Of a DNA stretch of 64,000 nt, positions 36,838-48,218 are shown piece by piece. This stretch comes from Spirodela intermedia. Lineage: Eukaryota; Streptophyta; Magnoliopsida; Alismatales; Araceae. The position numbers and the translations under genes were made by a program. Every line of letters begins with the position of its first letter. Position 1 is the first letter of the stretch. Below the pieces are notes generated by a model, which saw only the letters and a program-made list of their open reading frames with translations, did not search any database and was not told the origin of the DNA. The stretch lies in the NCBI GenBank assembly GCA_902729315.2, contig LR746274.1:6445037-6509036 (forward strand), read 5' to 3'.

Positions 36838-36854
36838 CCCCAGCAACGGCGCCA
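36838..36854 (-). promoter_or_regulatory. Primer-binding site, tRNA-Asp type
   Basis: On the minus strand TGGCGCCGTTGCTGGGG, one mismatch from perfect complementarity to the tRNA-Asp 3' end, five bases inside the 5' LTR. Confidence 0.88.
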
Positions 36855-36859
36855 AAATT

Positions 36860-37923
36860 TGACGTGACTCAGTCGTTGTATATTAAATCACGCAAATATA
36901 AAGTTTATAAAACTAGAAAATACGAATTTTCGGATATTTAGAAGTATTTCTAAATAAATATATCAATTATAATTCAATAAAAGTTCCAAAAATAGTGGTA
37001 ATTTTCCAGGTCGATCACAAGGATGTAATATAATATCTGGTAATTATTCAGAATTTTTCTCAATGAATACGATTTTCTATGAATTTTATACTAGGAAATA
37101 AAAAGGAAATATATTTAGAATCTCAGGAGGTGGCGACTCGTCTCCCGGCGGATCGTCCTCTTCCCGACGACGGCTTGTTCGTCGATCAATCGGAGATGAT
37201 TTACTCGATGGATTCGCGATCCTTTTATCGCGAATCGTTCAGCAATTTTAGTAGCAATGCTCCGCAAATCGCGTTGACGAGATTTTCGCCGATGATCCAG
37301 CGATTCTAGTTGCTTAATCCTTCACCGGCGATCTGCAGGAAAGTCGCGATAATCAGATAAAAATATATGAATTTTGACTCTAGCAGGATTCGAACCCGCG
37401 CCGGTTGTCCGCCCCCCCTTTTGAGGAAGGTGTGACGCAGGTTTAGTCCCACATCGGTTGTGCGCTGATTTTTCAGGCGAATATATAGTAATGTTAGCTT
37501 TTCAGGCAAAGTCCCTTCTCTCGCGTGTACGACCACTCCTTGCCCCACAGCCGGCTGGCCACCGGTGACGTGGAAGGGGAGTGGCGCACACGTGCCCCTA
37601 TCGGTCCAAGCTAAGCCGCTCGAGCCCCTGCTTGCAGCTACTCCCGACTGCGCTTCCGACCCGCTTGCGGGCCCGGCTGGCCGGCGGGTCCCCCCATATT
37701 TTGCAATATTTTAGTTTTATTTCTTTTTCTTCATTTATCTCAAAAGTAAGACTGTAAAAATCATCTAAATTTGTATAAAATCACATAATTACCCAAAAAT
37801 TCACATTAATCAACTAAAAATAACTTTTCACACTTTAATACAAATATAAGTCTATTTATCATGAGTTAAGGCTAAAACTGTATTATTTATTATTTATTAA
37901 CTCATGATAATGAAGACTTATCA
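36860..37923 (-). repeat. LTR type B (5' LTR of right element, internal deletion)
   Basis: Reverse-complemented LTR from TGACGTGAC (36860) to ACTTATCA (37923). An internal deletion of roughly 600 bp joins AATATATTTAGAA to TCTCAGGAGGTGG at about 37119. It is followed by AATAC (37924-37928), the target duplication partner of GTATT at 25361. Confidence 0.85.
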
Positions 37924-38415
37924 AATACTAATTTTCTCACAGGTATTACAAAAATTTCATATGGGGAACAATCAGTAGAAATTACAAATTTTGAAGAATT
38001 AAATGATCTTAAGAAATGACAAATATATAATTTCCATACTATAGATCTTTTTGATGATTTAGATGTTATTAATGAATGTGCGCTGGAAAAATTAGAAGAA
38101 ATAAAGAATATAAATTTGTGAGAAAAGAAAGAAGGAAGATCATTCAAATTTAGAATTGAAATCTCTTCCCTCTTATTTAAAATATATTTTTTTGGAGGAA
38201 AATAATTTATTTCTTGTTGTTGTTCTAGCTGATTTGAGTGATAAATAGGAAGAAGAATTATTTTATTTACTTCAAAAAAATAAGAAGGTTATTAATTGAA
38301 AAATTAATGATTTGAAAGGCATTGATATGAGTGTATGCATGCATAATATATATTTAGAAGAAGGGGCTAGTACTAGTACGGAACCACAATGAAGGTTAAA
38401 TCCTAATGTTAAAAC
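37924..38415 (+). pseudogene. Element Z pol: protease-RT linker and start of reverse transcriptase
   Basis: Continues the protease fragment found at 25366 on the other strand. It encodes TGITKISYGEQSVEITNFEE, then the linker PLPSHLKYIFL-like, KGIDMSVCMHNIYLEEGAS and RLNPNV, which in Athila-type pol immediately precede the reverse-transcriptase core. Several stops are present. It breaks at about 38415 where a dispersed repeat has inserted. Confidence 0.78.
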
Positions 38416-38885
38416 TAGCTTTTTCTGTTTTAATTAGTTTTATTATTTTATTTTGTGAAATCAATGAGATTAAAGGCTAATTAATGAGCGTTGAACTGTT
38501 AAAACAAGGTGAAGACATTCACAGTTGACCTCATGTCATGTATGTGAATTCTCAAGCACACATTCATTCAAGAATAATGGTCACCGTGAAAACGGGTTGA
38601 CCGTATTTCTCTCATTCTTTAATATCGTCAAGATTCTCTCCATCTCTCTTCTCTCTCCTTTCCTCTTTCCTTTCTCTTCTTCCCTTCTGTTATTCTTCTC
38701 ACCAAAACCTTTTCTTTTATTATTTCTATTAAATAGTGATAAAATATTAAACTTACTTTATATGTAAACTAAATTAGTTTTTATGATAGATTAATCAATG
38801 TTCTTATGTTTGACCTAAGACTTACTTCCATACTAATATTTTATTAAGTCTTAGTTATAAATATTATTAGATAATGGGCCTTTAT
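38416..38885. repeat. Dispersed repeat, copy 2, inserted in Z pol
   Basis: The reverse complement of this segment matches 8773-9360 in block order and wording (CTAATAATATTTATAACTAA; ATGACATGAGGTCAA). It replaces the N-terminal half of the reverse-transcriptase core of Z. I could not define clean terminal repeats or a target duplication. Confidence 0.75.
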
Positions 38886-38888
38886 ATT

Positions 38889-39700
38889 AAGAAAAAGTGA
38901 CTTTCATTTGTCCATTTGGTAATTTTACTTTTAAATGCATGCCTTTTAGGTTGTGTAATGCTCCAACCACATTTCAAAGATGTATGCTATCTATTTTTTC
39001 TAATATGACTAGAAAATATATGAAAAATTTTATAGACTATTTTTCTATTTTTGGTGAATCATTTGATGAATGCTTAGATCATTTATAATATGTACTTGAG
39101 AACTGTATAAAGAAAAAAATAATTTTAAGTTAAGGAAATCACATTTCATGATTAGATAAGGAGTTGTGTTGGGACATATTGTGAGTGAAAGGGGTTTATA
39201 GGTGAATAAAGTAAAATATAATATTCTATATAATATGCAACCTCCAAATTCACAAAAACAGATTCTATCTTTCTTGAGTCATGCAGGTTATTATAAAAAA
39301 TTTATTCAAAAAACTTTAAAAATTAATAAACCTCTTACCATGTTATTATCTAAAGATGTGCCTTTTAATTTTGATAATAAATATTTTGAGTCTTGTTTTG
39401 AAATTAAAAGATACTACTAAAGCATCAATTTTACAAGCTTCTGATTTGTCTCTTCTATTTGAAATAATGTGTAATGCTTTGAATTATGCAGTGGGAGTTA
39501 TGCTACGACAGAGAAAGAGTCAAAACCCATAATAATTTCATATGCTAGCAAAATTATATCTAATACTCAGTTAAATTATACCACAATTCAAAAAGACTTG
39601 CTAGCAATAGTATTTTCTTTAGAGAAGTTTAAATTATATATTTTATGAGCTAAAATTATTATTTATATTGATCATGCAGCATTAAAATATTAATGAAATA
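38889..39700 (+). pseudogene. Element Z pol: reverse transcriptase C-terminal part and RNase H
   Basis: Encodes TFICPFGNFTFKCMPFRLCN, APTTFQRCM and the active-site segment FIDYFSIFGESF, where the second catalytic Asp of the usual xxDD is Tyr. It continues through the connection region and RNase H (SLPFEIMC.ALNYAVGVMLRQ; ISYASK..TIQKDLLAIVFSLEKF), with multiple stops and frameshifts. Confidence 0.82.
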
Positions 39701-40049
39701 AAAAAAAGCAAAACTGCATTTCTCATATGATAGATTTTATTACTATAGTAATTTGACTTAGAAATAAAGGATAAAAAAGGTTTCAAAAATATTATTGTTG
39801 ACCATCATTCTAGATAAAGTAATATACGAATAAATGCAACATCTTTACGATATGGATTTCTATATAAACAATTGATGGCAGCTCAACATCAACCATCAAC
39901 CATGGTATGCACATATTGTCAATTTTTTGACTCTTAGAAAAATTCTCAAATAATGGAAAAAGAACATAAAAAATTATTTATTTATTAAGATTAGAAATTA
40001 TTTGTGACATGATCATGATTTATATTACTTGGGCAATGATGAAATTTTA

Positions 40050-41165
40050 AGGAGATGTGTTCCTAAATAAGAATATCACAGCATTCTTAACATGTGCCAT
40101 TCATCTAGTTGAAGATATTTTTCTAGACAAAAAATAGCTGTAAAAAAATTTCAGTGTGATTTTTATTGGTTTACAATAATTAAAGATTAAATAGAATTCA
40201 ATAGGACATGTATTTCATGTCAATCTATATATAAGATGAATAAAAGAGATGAAATTCCCATGAGTAATATGTTAGTAGTCAAAAAAATATATGTTTGGGT
40301 ATAGACTTCACGAACATGGGGTTCCTTCTCACCATCCTAAAAATATGAATATATTTTTCTTGATGTTGATGTATCTAAATGGTTGAAAGCTATTCTTACT
40401 TATAACTAATGATCATAAAATAGTAATAAAATTTATACATGAAAATATTTTTCGAGATTTGGATGTCCTAAAGTGATTATTAGTGATACAGGAACACATT
40501 TTACGAATAAACATTTCAATAAACTATTGAAGAAGAATGAAGTGTACCATAGAGTAGCCACTCAATATTATTCCCAAACAAATGATTAAGTTGAAGTAGC
40601 AAAATAGAAAAATTTAGAGAATTTTTGAAAATACTAATTAGGCCTAATAGGAAATATTAAGCCACAAAATTACAAGATGCATTATAGGCTTATAGAATTA
40701 GATATAAAAATCACATAAATATGTCCTTATTTTGTCTCATTTTTGAAAAATCATGTGATCTTCCTGTGGAAATAGAGCATAAAATATTATGGGATATAAA
40801 ATTAAAGTATGAATGAAAATTCAGCAAAGATCATAGAATCTTTCATTTATATGAATTAGAGGAGCTGAGAAATGAAGCTTATAAAAACCATAAAATATAT
40901 AAATAAAAAACTAAAGCCTTTGATAATAAATACATTCCCAAGAGCGGCTTTATGATTCTAGGCTAAAATTCTTCTCAAGAAAATAAAAATAAAAATGAAT
41001 AAAAAGGGCCTTATGTGATAGAAGAGATATATGATCATGGGGTTGTAATGATTAAAGATCTTAAACATAATTATAACCTTAAGTTAAATAGACAACGGCT
41101 TAAACATTACATAAAACATGAATGCCTTGTAGAAAAAGAAATTCTTTTATTAGAAAAAAATCAAG
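40050..41165 (+). pseudogene. Element Z pol: integrase
   Basis: Shows the HSSS.GGYF zinc-binding region, TCISCQSIYKMNKRDEIP, the DVDVSKW segment and RFGCPKVIISDTGTHFTN, the D...D of the integrase core, followed by a degenerate C-terminal tail. It ends just before GCATGGGAGGGCAACTCATG (about 41208), the post-pol tail shared with the left and right elements. Many stops. Confidence 0.8.
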
Positions 41166-42976
41166 AATAAGATTAATGTGTTAAGTTAGAGACAATAAAT
41201 TCAGTGTTGCATGGGAGGGCAACTCATGATTTTTATTTTATTAATTTTTTTCTAGCTTTTTAGTTTTTTAAAAAATTTCAACATTTTTTTCTGAATTTAT
41301 TTCTTCAAATAAAAGTGCAAGAGGAGAGTGTAAGATGAAGTGAAAAATAAAAAATGAGGTTGAGGTGATGTCTTTCTGAACTTCACCCTTTATGACACTA
41401 TTTTAGTACTTAAATCGACATATATGCATGTTTTATTTGAAAAAAATTGTGTTCTATATATTCTATTACGATTTTTTATGTGTCATTGAGGACAATGTCA
41501 ATTTCAATTGAGGGATAAAGTATTAAATCTTAATTTCTACTATAGAATGATTAACCACATGTATTTGCATCTGTTTTCATGCTCATTTATAAAACAATTA
41601 TAGAATATATGTGTGTTTATTGGTTTTCTATTAGAAACTGTGGAAAATAGTTAAAATACTACCAAAAATAGTAGAAAAAATAGTCTGAAATTTAAAAATT
41701 TAGAGACCATTTTCTCACATTTCAATCCCCTAGACATATATTGTTGAAATTTGAAAATTACAACTATAAAGATGATAGCTTAAATTTATTTTTGACAAAT
41801 TCATAGTTGTTGAAAATAAAACCTATTGCTTAACTACAAGATGTTAAAATGAAATATGACAATAAAATTTTATGGCCACGAATGATCAGTCAAAAGTGTT
41901 GACCTAATGTTAACCTTTTTTCTTGTTTAAATGGCTTCGAGCAACTGGATATAGATTTTATTTTCTCAGAATAAAAAACTTATTTTTAACCATCAAAATG
42001 GGTGGATACTTGCCCTAATTGGGATCATGTCAAACAAACCAAAATAAGTCTTGGATTTGAGACAATGCAGCTTCATAGAAAACAAAATTATCAAAAGTAT
42101 ATAATTGACAAATTTCTTACATCATATTACACGCACAAAAAATTAAATCAATTAGAATGATTGATACTAAAAGAGACTAGGATAATTATTGATGAGTTAG
42201 AAGAATGATCAGTGACATTAAATCAATACTCCTCTAATACATGATAACTAATGATGTAAAATTATTTTATAGAATTTTCACTTTATGATCTCAACATAAT
42301 AAGCACTTGACATGAAGATTTGATTGATCATTTGGGTTTGACATAGATCTTTATACCTTGAACTATAAGACTTGTGAGGATAAATCATTTATTCTAAATT
42401 GAAAAAAATAATAGCACAAAACTATATCAACAAGAAGTACACATGGAGGATGTGAGACATCATTCTCATTGTTGAAATTTATTTATAGAATAAATGGCTG
42501 TTGAAAAAAAAAGAGATGGAGAAATAGCCTTGAAAATGAAGAGTACACATGGAGGGTGTGAGACATCATCTCATTGTCAAAATTTGTTTATAGGAACGCT
42601 ATTTATTTATTTATGAAAATAAAAATAAGAAAAATAGTGTGAACTTCAAAAATCAAGCAATAAAAAAAGAGAATATAAGATCAATATTATTATTGAATGA
42701 GGTTTGATAATTTGATCATCTTTTCATTTATTTCTATGAGGGAATAAAATGTGATTAGAAGAAGTAGAATCTTGATTGTTATTTTGAGGAGTGTTTAAAT
42801 ATTAAAATGATTAGTATTATTTTTCGTACTCAATATAAGAATCTAAGGTATCTCGAGGTGCATCATTTCTAATTGTATTTTCAAATATTAAAATATGATG
42901 TCTGAAATTTGTCAATATTAAATAATTTTCATAATTCCATTTCTAAAAGATTAGTGATGATTTAAGTTAGGGGGTG
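41166..42976 (+). mobile_element. 3' untranslated tail of element Z
   Basis: Homologous to 20936-22490 and to the reverse complement of 32698-34250. It contains the TCATTGAGGACAATG motif (about 41484-41498), the doubled ACACATGGAGG repeat (about 42425-42600) and the terminal purine tract AGGGGGTG just before the LTR. It has no open frame of note. Confidence 0.8.
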
Positions 42977-45900
42977 TGATAAGTCTTCATTATTATAAGT
43001 TAATAATTAATTAATAATATATTTTAAGTCTTAACTCATTATCAATAGACTTATATTTATGTTAAATTCAGAAGATGAGTTTTTAGTTGGTTAATGTGAA
43101 TTTTTAACTAATTATGTGAATTTATATAATTTATATAATCATATTTTTGAGATAAAATAAAGAGAAAAAAATAAAATAAAAAAGATGTAAAAAGGGAAGA
43201 ATTGCCGATTTGTGAGTTAGAAGCATAGTCAGGGGACTCATTGGTCAACTAGAACTGTAAGCAAGTCAAAAACATAGTGATAAGTCTTCATTATCATGAG
43301 TTAATAATTAGTAAATAATATAGTTTTAGTCTTAACTCAGATAAATAGACTTATATTTGTGATAAAGTGTGAAAAGTAATTTTTAGTTGATTAACGTGAA
43401 TTTTTGGGTAATTATGTGATTTTATACAAATTTATATGATTTTTACAGTCTTACTTTTGAGATAAATGAAGAAAAAGAAATAAAAATAAAAATATAGCAA
43501 AATGAAGGGGACCCGCCGACCAATTGGGGCCTGCAAGCAGGTCGAAAGCACAGTCAAGGAGGAGTCACGAATAGGGGCTCGAGCGGTTAGGACCGATAGG
43601 GGCATGTGTGTGCCACTCCCCTCCCACGTCACCGGTGACTAGCTAGTTGTGGGCCAAGGAGTGGTCGTACATGCGGGAGAAAGAGACTTACTTGCAAATG
43701 TAATATTACTATATATTCGCCCGAAACTTTGATGCACATGCAATATGGGACTAAACTCGTATCACACCTTCCCTCGAAAGGGTTTGAAGATTTGAATACC
43801 TAAACTACCCTTTACTTATAATAGAGATATATCATGATGATGTCATTTGATGAGGGCATTAGAGTACTTATTTCAATCTCTCTCATATAGGGGGGCAATC
43901 GACATGGGTTTGAATCCTCTCAGAACTAAAACTCATTTTTTATCTGATTATCGCGACTTTCTTGCAAATTGTCGGTGAAGGATTAAGCCACTAGAATCGT
44001 TGGATCATCGGCAAAAATTTAGTCAACCCGATTCGTAGAGCATTGTTACTAAAATTGTTGAACGATTCATGATAAAAAGATCGTGAATCCATCAAGTAAA
44101 GCATCTCCGATTGATCGACGAACAAGCCATCGTCAAGAAGAGGACGATCCACTAGGAGACGAGTCACCATCTCTTACTGTGTAGACCTGAGGATGAAGCT
44201 CTCTGACACACACCCTACCTCCATCCAGCTTCTCTCCGTCGGGTGACAACTGCCAGAGAGCCACAAAGTCGTCATTTTTCTGCTCTGTTAGGTGACAACC
44301 GTCGAAGACGATTCGACGACCTATTTCATTAATCTCTAAACTTCGCAAGGAGATCTAGAGATTGTCCATGTCATCCTTGACCAAGGAGAGCCTTTGAGGC
44401 CATGGACACTGCATGACAATCCTCCCGAATGCTCAAGATTCCAGTACATTGTTAACGCATCGCAGCCGCGACGCCAGAACTCTATTTTTCTACTTTCAAC
44501 TTAATTTCTACTTCATTTAGTGATAATTTGTTAATTTTAAATTTACCAAGCTATACTTCATTCAATTACGATTCTTCCAACTTTTACAAATCTTAATTTG
44601 ATCAATTAAATCATATGTAATCGCTTACGTAAGAATCTTCAGGCAAAATTCTATTTCTACCCGATTCGCATTCGCCGGGCGCTAATGTCATCTTGACGTC
44701 CGCATCCTTATTTTCCTTTTTCGTGAATTTTAAATATATTTTATTTTCATTTCCTAATATAAAATTGATAGAAAATAGTATTCTTTGAAGAAAATTTTTA
44801 ATAATTACTTGATATTATATTACATCCATGTGATCGACCTAGAAAATTATCACTATTTTTAGAAGTTTTATTGAATTATAATTAATATATTTATTTAAAA
44901 ATACTTCTAAATATCCAAAAATTCGTATTTTCTAGTTTTATAAATTTTAAATTTACGTGATTTACTATACAACGACTAAGTCACATCACATAGTCAGATA
45001 AAGCTATGAGTAAGGGGCTTAGGCAGCTAAGTACCACGTCATTAGTGACTAGTCAGGTGTGGGGCAAGGAGTGATTGTATATATCTAAGAGGACTACATT
45101 AGGGATAGAAAGAGATAGTACTATATATTTGTCTAAAAACTCATAAAATAGCCAATGTGAGATTAAATTTGGGCCACCGCTCATTGTCATGTGTTTTAAC
45201 TCTCATACTTATTTAACTCTCTCTCGTGCAAGTGGGCAATCGGTGAGAGTTTAAATCTCACTATGACTAAAATTCATATTTTTTATCTAATTAAATCATG
45301 ATTTTCATGTATAACGTTAGTCAACAATTAAGCTACTAGAGTTGTTCAATCATCAACAAAAATGTAGTCAATGCGATTTGCGAAACATCATTATGAATTG
45401 TTGAACGATTCTAGATAAAAAGATTATGAATCTATCAAAGAAATCATCTCCTATTGATTGACAAATGAGCCATCATTAAGAAGAGTAAGATCTATAAGAA
45501 AATAAGTCTCTACCTCTTGAGAACATACTACATGTGGTGAAGAACATCATCTTGTTATACAAACTTGAGGCTGAAGCGCCCTAATGTGCCCCACCTTTAT
45601 ATAACTTATTTTTACTAAATGATAGTCATCCAAGTCAATTCGTTGATCTATTTCATTGATTTCTAAACTTGTCAAAAAGATTTAGAGATTATCCACATTG
45701 TCAATGTTCAAATAGAGCTTTTGAGGCTATAGATATTGAATGATGATCCTCTCAAATGCACAAAATTTTGACGATCGTCACTATGAAGCTAGAACTTTGA
45801 CTTTCCTACTTTAAATTTAGTTTTGTATTTAATTTATGATATTTTGTGTAATTTCAAGTTTTAAAAATCTTCTTCATTCAACTATGATTCTTTTGACTTT

Positions 45901-46306
45901 TACAAATCTTAATTTGATTGATTAAATTATCTATAATCATTTATGTAAGAATCACTAGGTGGAACTCTATTTTTATTCAAATCATGTTTGTTGGGGTGCT
46001 GACATCATCTTGACATCTGCACCTGAATTTCTCTTTTTGTGAATTTTTAAATATATTTTATCTTTATTATTTAATTTGAAAATTATTAAAATATATATTA
46101 TTTGAGAAAATTTATAAAATCTTACTAAATATTATCTTATATTCCTATGATCAACTAAAATTTTATTACTATGTTTGAAACATTTTAAAGAAGTATAATT
46201 AACTTATTTATATTAAAATATTTCTAAAAATCTACAAAAATATTATTTTATAATTTTATAATTTTTAAATTTACATGATTTATCATACAACGACTAAGTC
46301 ACATCA
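42977..46306 (+). repeat. 3' LTR of element Z, split by a solo LTR
   Basis: Old LTR starting TGATAAGTC after the purine tract and ending CGACTAAGTCACATCA. It is interrupted at 43277/44989 by solo LTR S2. The flank after it contains CTCCCTT (46308-46314), which also ends the upstream flank of the inverted Z 5' LTR at 28780; the match is three bases off the canonical LTR end. Confidence 0.82.
43278..44988 (+). mobile_element. Solo LTR S2 nested in the Z 3' LTR
   Basis: Complete LTR (TGATAAGTC..GTCACATCA, 1,711 bp) flanked by a perfect 5-bp target duplication, CATAG, at 43273-43277 and 44989-44993. No internal sequence. It is clearly less diverged from types A and B than the LTR it interrupts. 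Confidence 0.93.
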
Positions 46307-46647
46307 CCTCCCTTACTCCCTCAACCTTCATCCCACATTTCTCTATATCCATCGTGGGTCAAAAGAAAACTCTATAGATAGGCCCCCAAAATAGACCTAA
46401 TATAAATAGGCCCATTATATGCCTTCATGTCTTATGGCCCATTTAATAGGACTAGATCACAAATGGGCCTAGTAATTAGGTAGTATCCATAAAACTTAGA
46501 GCCCAAAACAACAACCTGAGATTTGGTCTTTTTGATATTGAGGGCAAATCTCAAACCGTTATTTTGGGCTCAAATCAATAGCTAATCGGTCAAACCAAGG
46601 TCGAAACATTAGGGAGCTCTATGGACCAGGCGAGCTCAACAGGGCCA

Positions 46648-46649
<2 letters not shown>

Positions 46650-46701
<52 letters not shown>
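46650..46701. repeat. (CT)n microsatellite
   Basis: About 26 perfect CT units. Confidence 0.97.
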
Positions 46702-46705
<4 letters not shown>

Positions 46706-46899
46706 GTGCGCATTCGTGAGGTACACACTAGAGAGAGTTTTCGGGCTAGGGTTGGTATGGCTTCCCATTGGGCCCAATTTAGAGGCTTAAAAAGCCCGAG
46801 GATTCTCCGCCAAACTTTCCATCTTTGCCTGTATTTCGTTCTACATATGGGTACGATGGCTTGGAGGGTCATGCGTATGTAGTGATAAAGACAGAGATG

Positions 46900-46901
<2 letters not shown>

Positions 46902-46948
<47 letters not shown>

Positions 46949-46952
46949 AGAG
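46902..46952. repeat. (GA)n microsatellite
   Basis: About 20 GA units followed by two GGGA interruptions. Confidence 0.95.
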
Positions 46953-47305
46953 ACTCCGGGCAAAGTACTTTTATAGTTTTGGTATGTATTTGGAGGCCTA
47001 AATCTTTGAACATCGGCCAGCCTGGGCCGGGCTGGAGATTCATCTGGTCGACGCCTGCCCGAAAATTGCGTCTTTCACAGCACTACCTTCCTTAGGGGTT
47101 GGGGCTACCCGCCTGCGTTGGACGATGGAGATGACTGGTAGATGACCAGGATCATACGCGTCGTGGTGGCTTGGGCTTCTCGGCGGGGTTGAAATGGGTC
47201 CACGTCAAACCATATCGATCTTGTCACAGATTCCCGTTTTTCACTTGCAATTCCTCTTAAACAAGTCTCTTCTGGGGTCTTCGCTCTATACCTTCTGTCT
47301 GTGCT

Positions 47306-47339
<34 letters not shown>

Positions 47340-47391
47340 GAAGAGAGATTCCCTCTGGATGTTGGGGAAGGGGAACTAAAGGAGAGAGGGG

Positions 47392-48168
47392 ATGGGTGCC
47401 GGGGGCGCTGCCGTTCGCGGGCTATCACGGCAAAAGCCCCCCGCCTTCGCCACCGCCTTGTGCCTGATCCTCCTGCTCCTCGTCTCGGCGTCCCTCCCCA
47501 CTCTGAACTCTCTTCCATTCATCGTCCTTCACGGTACTTCTATCCCGTTCTTTCTGACCTCTCTATCTCTGTCTCTCTCGATTCCTGGTATTTCCACGAT
47601 TACCTTCTTCCCTCCTCGTCAGGAAAGATGAAGAACACATGATTTTACCCACGATCCTGTCTTCCCGAATCCATATCCTTCCTCAAGAGAGGAGCCTCTC
47701 CTTGCCTATTTCCTTTATGAATTCCTAGACTAGCAATTTGGATGGATAATTTCGAAAATTGGGTGACCTTTGTATAAATGATGAACGTATAATCGGTAGA
47801 TCTACTTCTTCGCCTCTTTACATAACTTGGTGCCCTTCGACAGGGATTGGTGACCGATGCACCAACGCAGGGTTGACTCAGTTCACCAACCTGCTGACCG
47901 AGTGGTCGGGCTCCACCGGGCACTGCATGTAAGCTTGCTGAAACTTTCATTCCTTCATCCTCTTCATCAATTACGTCTGGAATTGCTTGTCCTTGGTTTG
48001 ATCAGAATCACTAGAAATTGCGAGAATGATGAAGATCATTGTTGCTTCTACTGTGGACTTTTCCCTTTAAACCTAAACTACCGGCATGCTATTTAATTGA
48101 AGAGTGAAAATTAATTCATGAACACCCTTGACCACGTCCTTTCCTGCTTATCTCTTCCTTCAACCGGC

Positions 48169-48218
<50 letters not shown>

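Larger units (their letters stand above)
31072..37923 (-). mobile_element. Right Athila-type element (Y 5' part fused to X 3' part, minus strand)
   Basis: In its own orientation: 5' LTR type B (37923-36860, internally deleted), primer-binding site (36854-36838), gag, ORFx, tail with the 105-bp duplication, purine tract (about 32698-32708), and 3' LTR type A (32697-31072). Like its partner at 16.6-23.8 kb it has no pol. The LTR types are arranged reciprocally to those of the left element, as expected if the two were created by one crossover between inverted copies. Confidence 0.87.
46307..47391. other. Region between the retroelement block and the thioesterase gene
   Basis: Host-like sequence with several GGCCCA/TGGGCC motifs, a (CT)n run of about 52 bp (about 46650-46701), a (GA)n run of about 50 bp (about 46902-46952) and a CT run just upstream of the start codon (about 47309-47337). 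Probably holds the promoter and 5' UTR of the downstream gene. No TATA box is obvious to me. Confidence 0.55.

Noticed and set aside
38525-38767. 80-codon frame inside the dispersed repeat
   Set aside because: Low-complexity Ser/Phe/Leu translation of a CT-rich stretch; the other copy of the repeat does not keep the frame.
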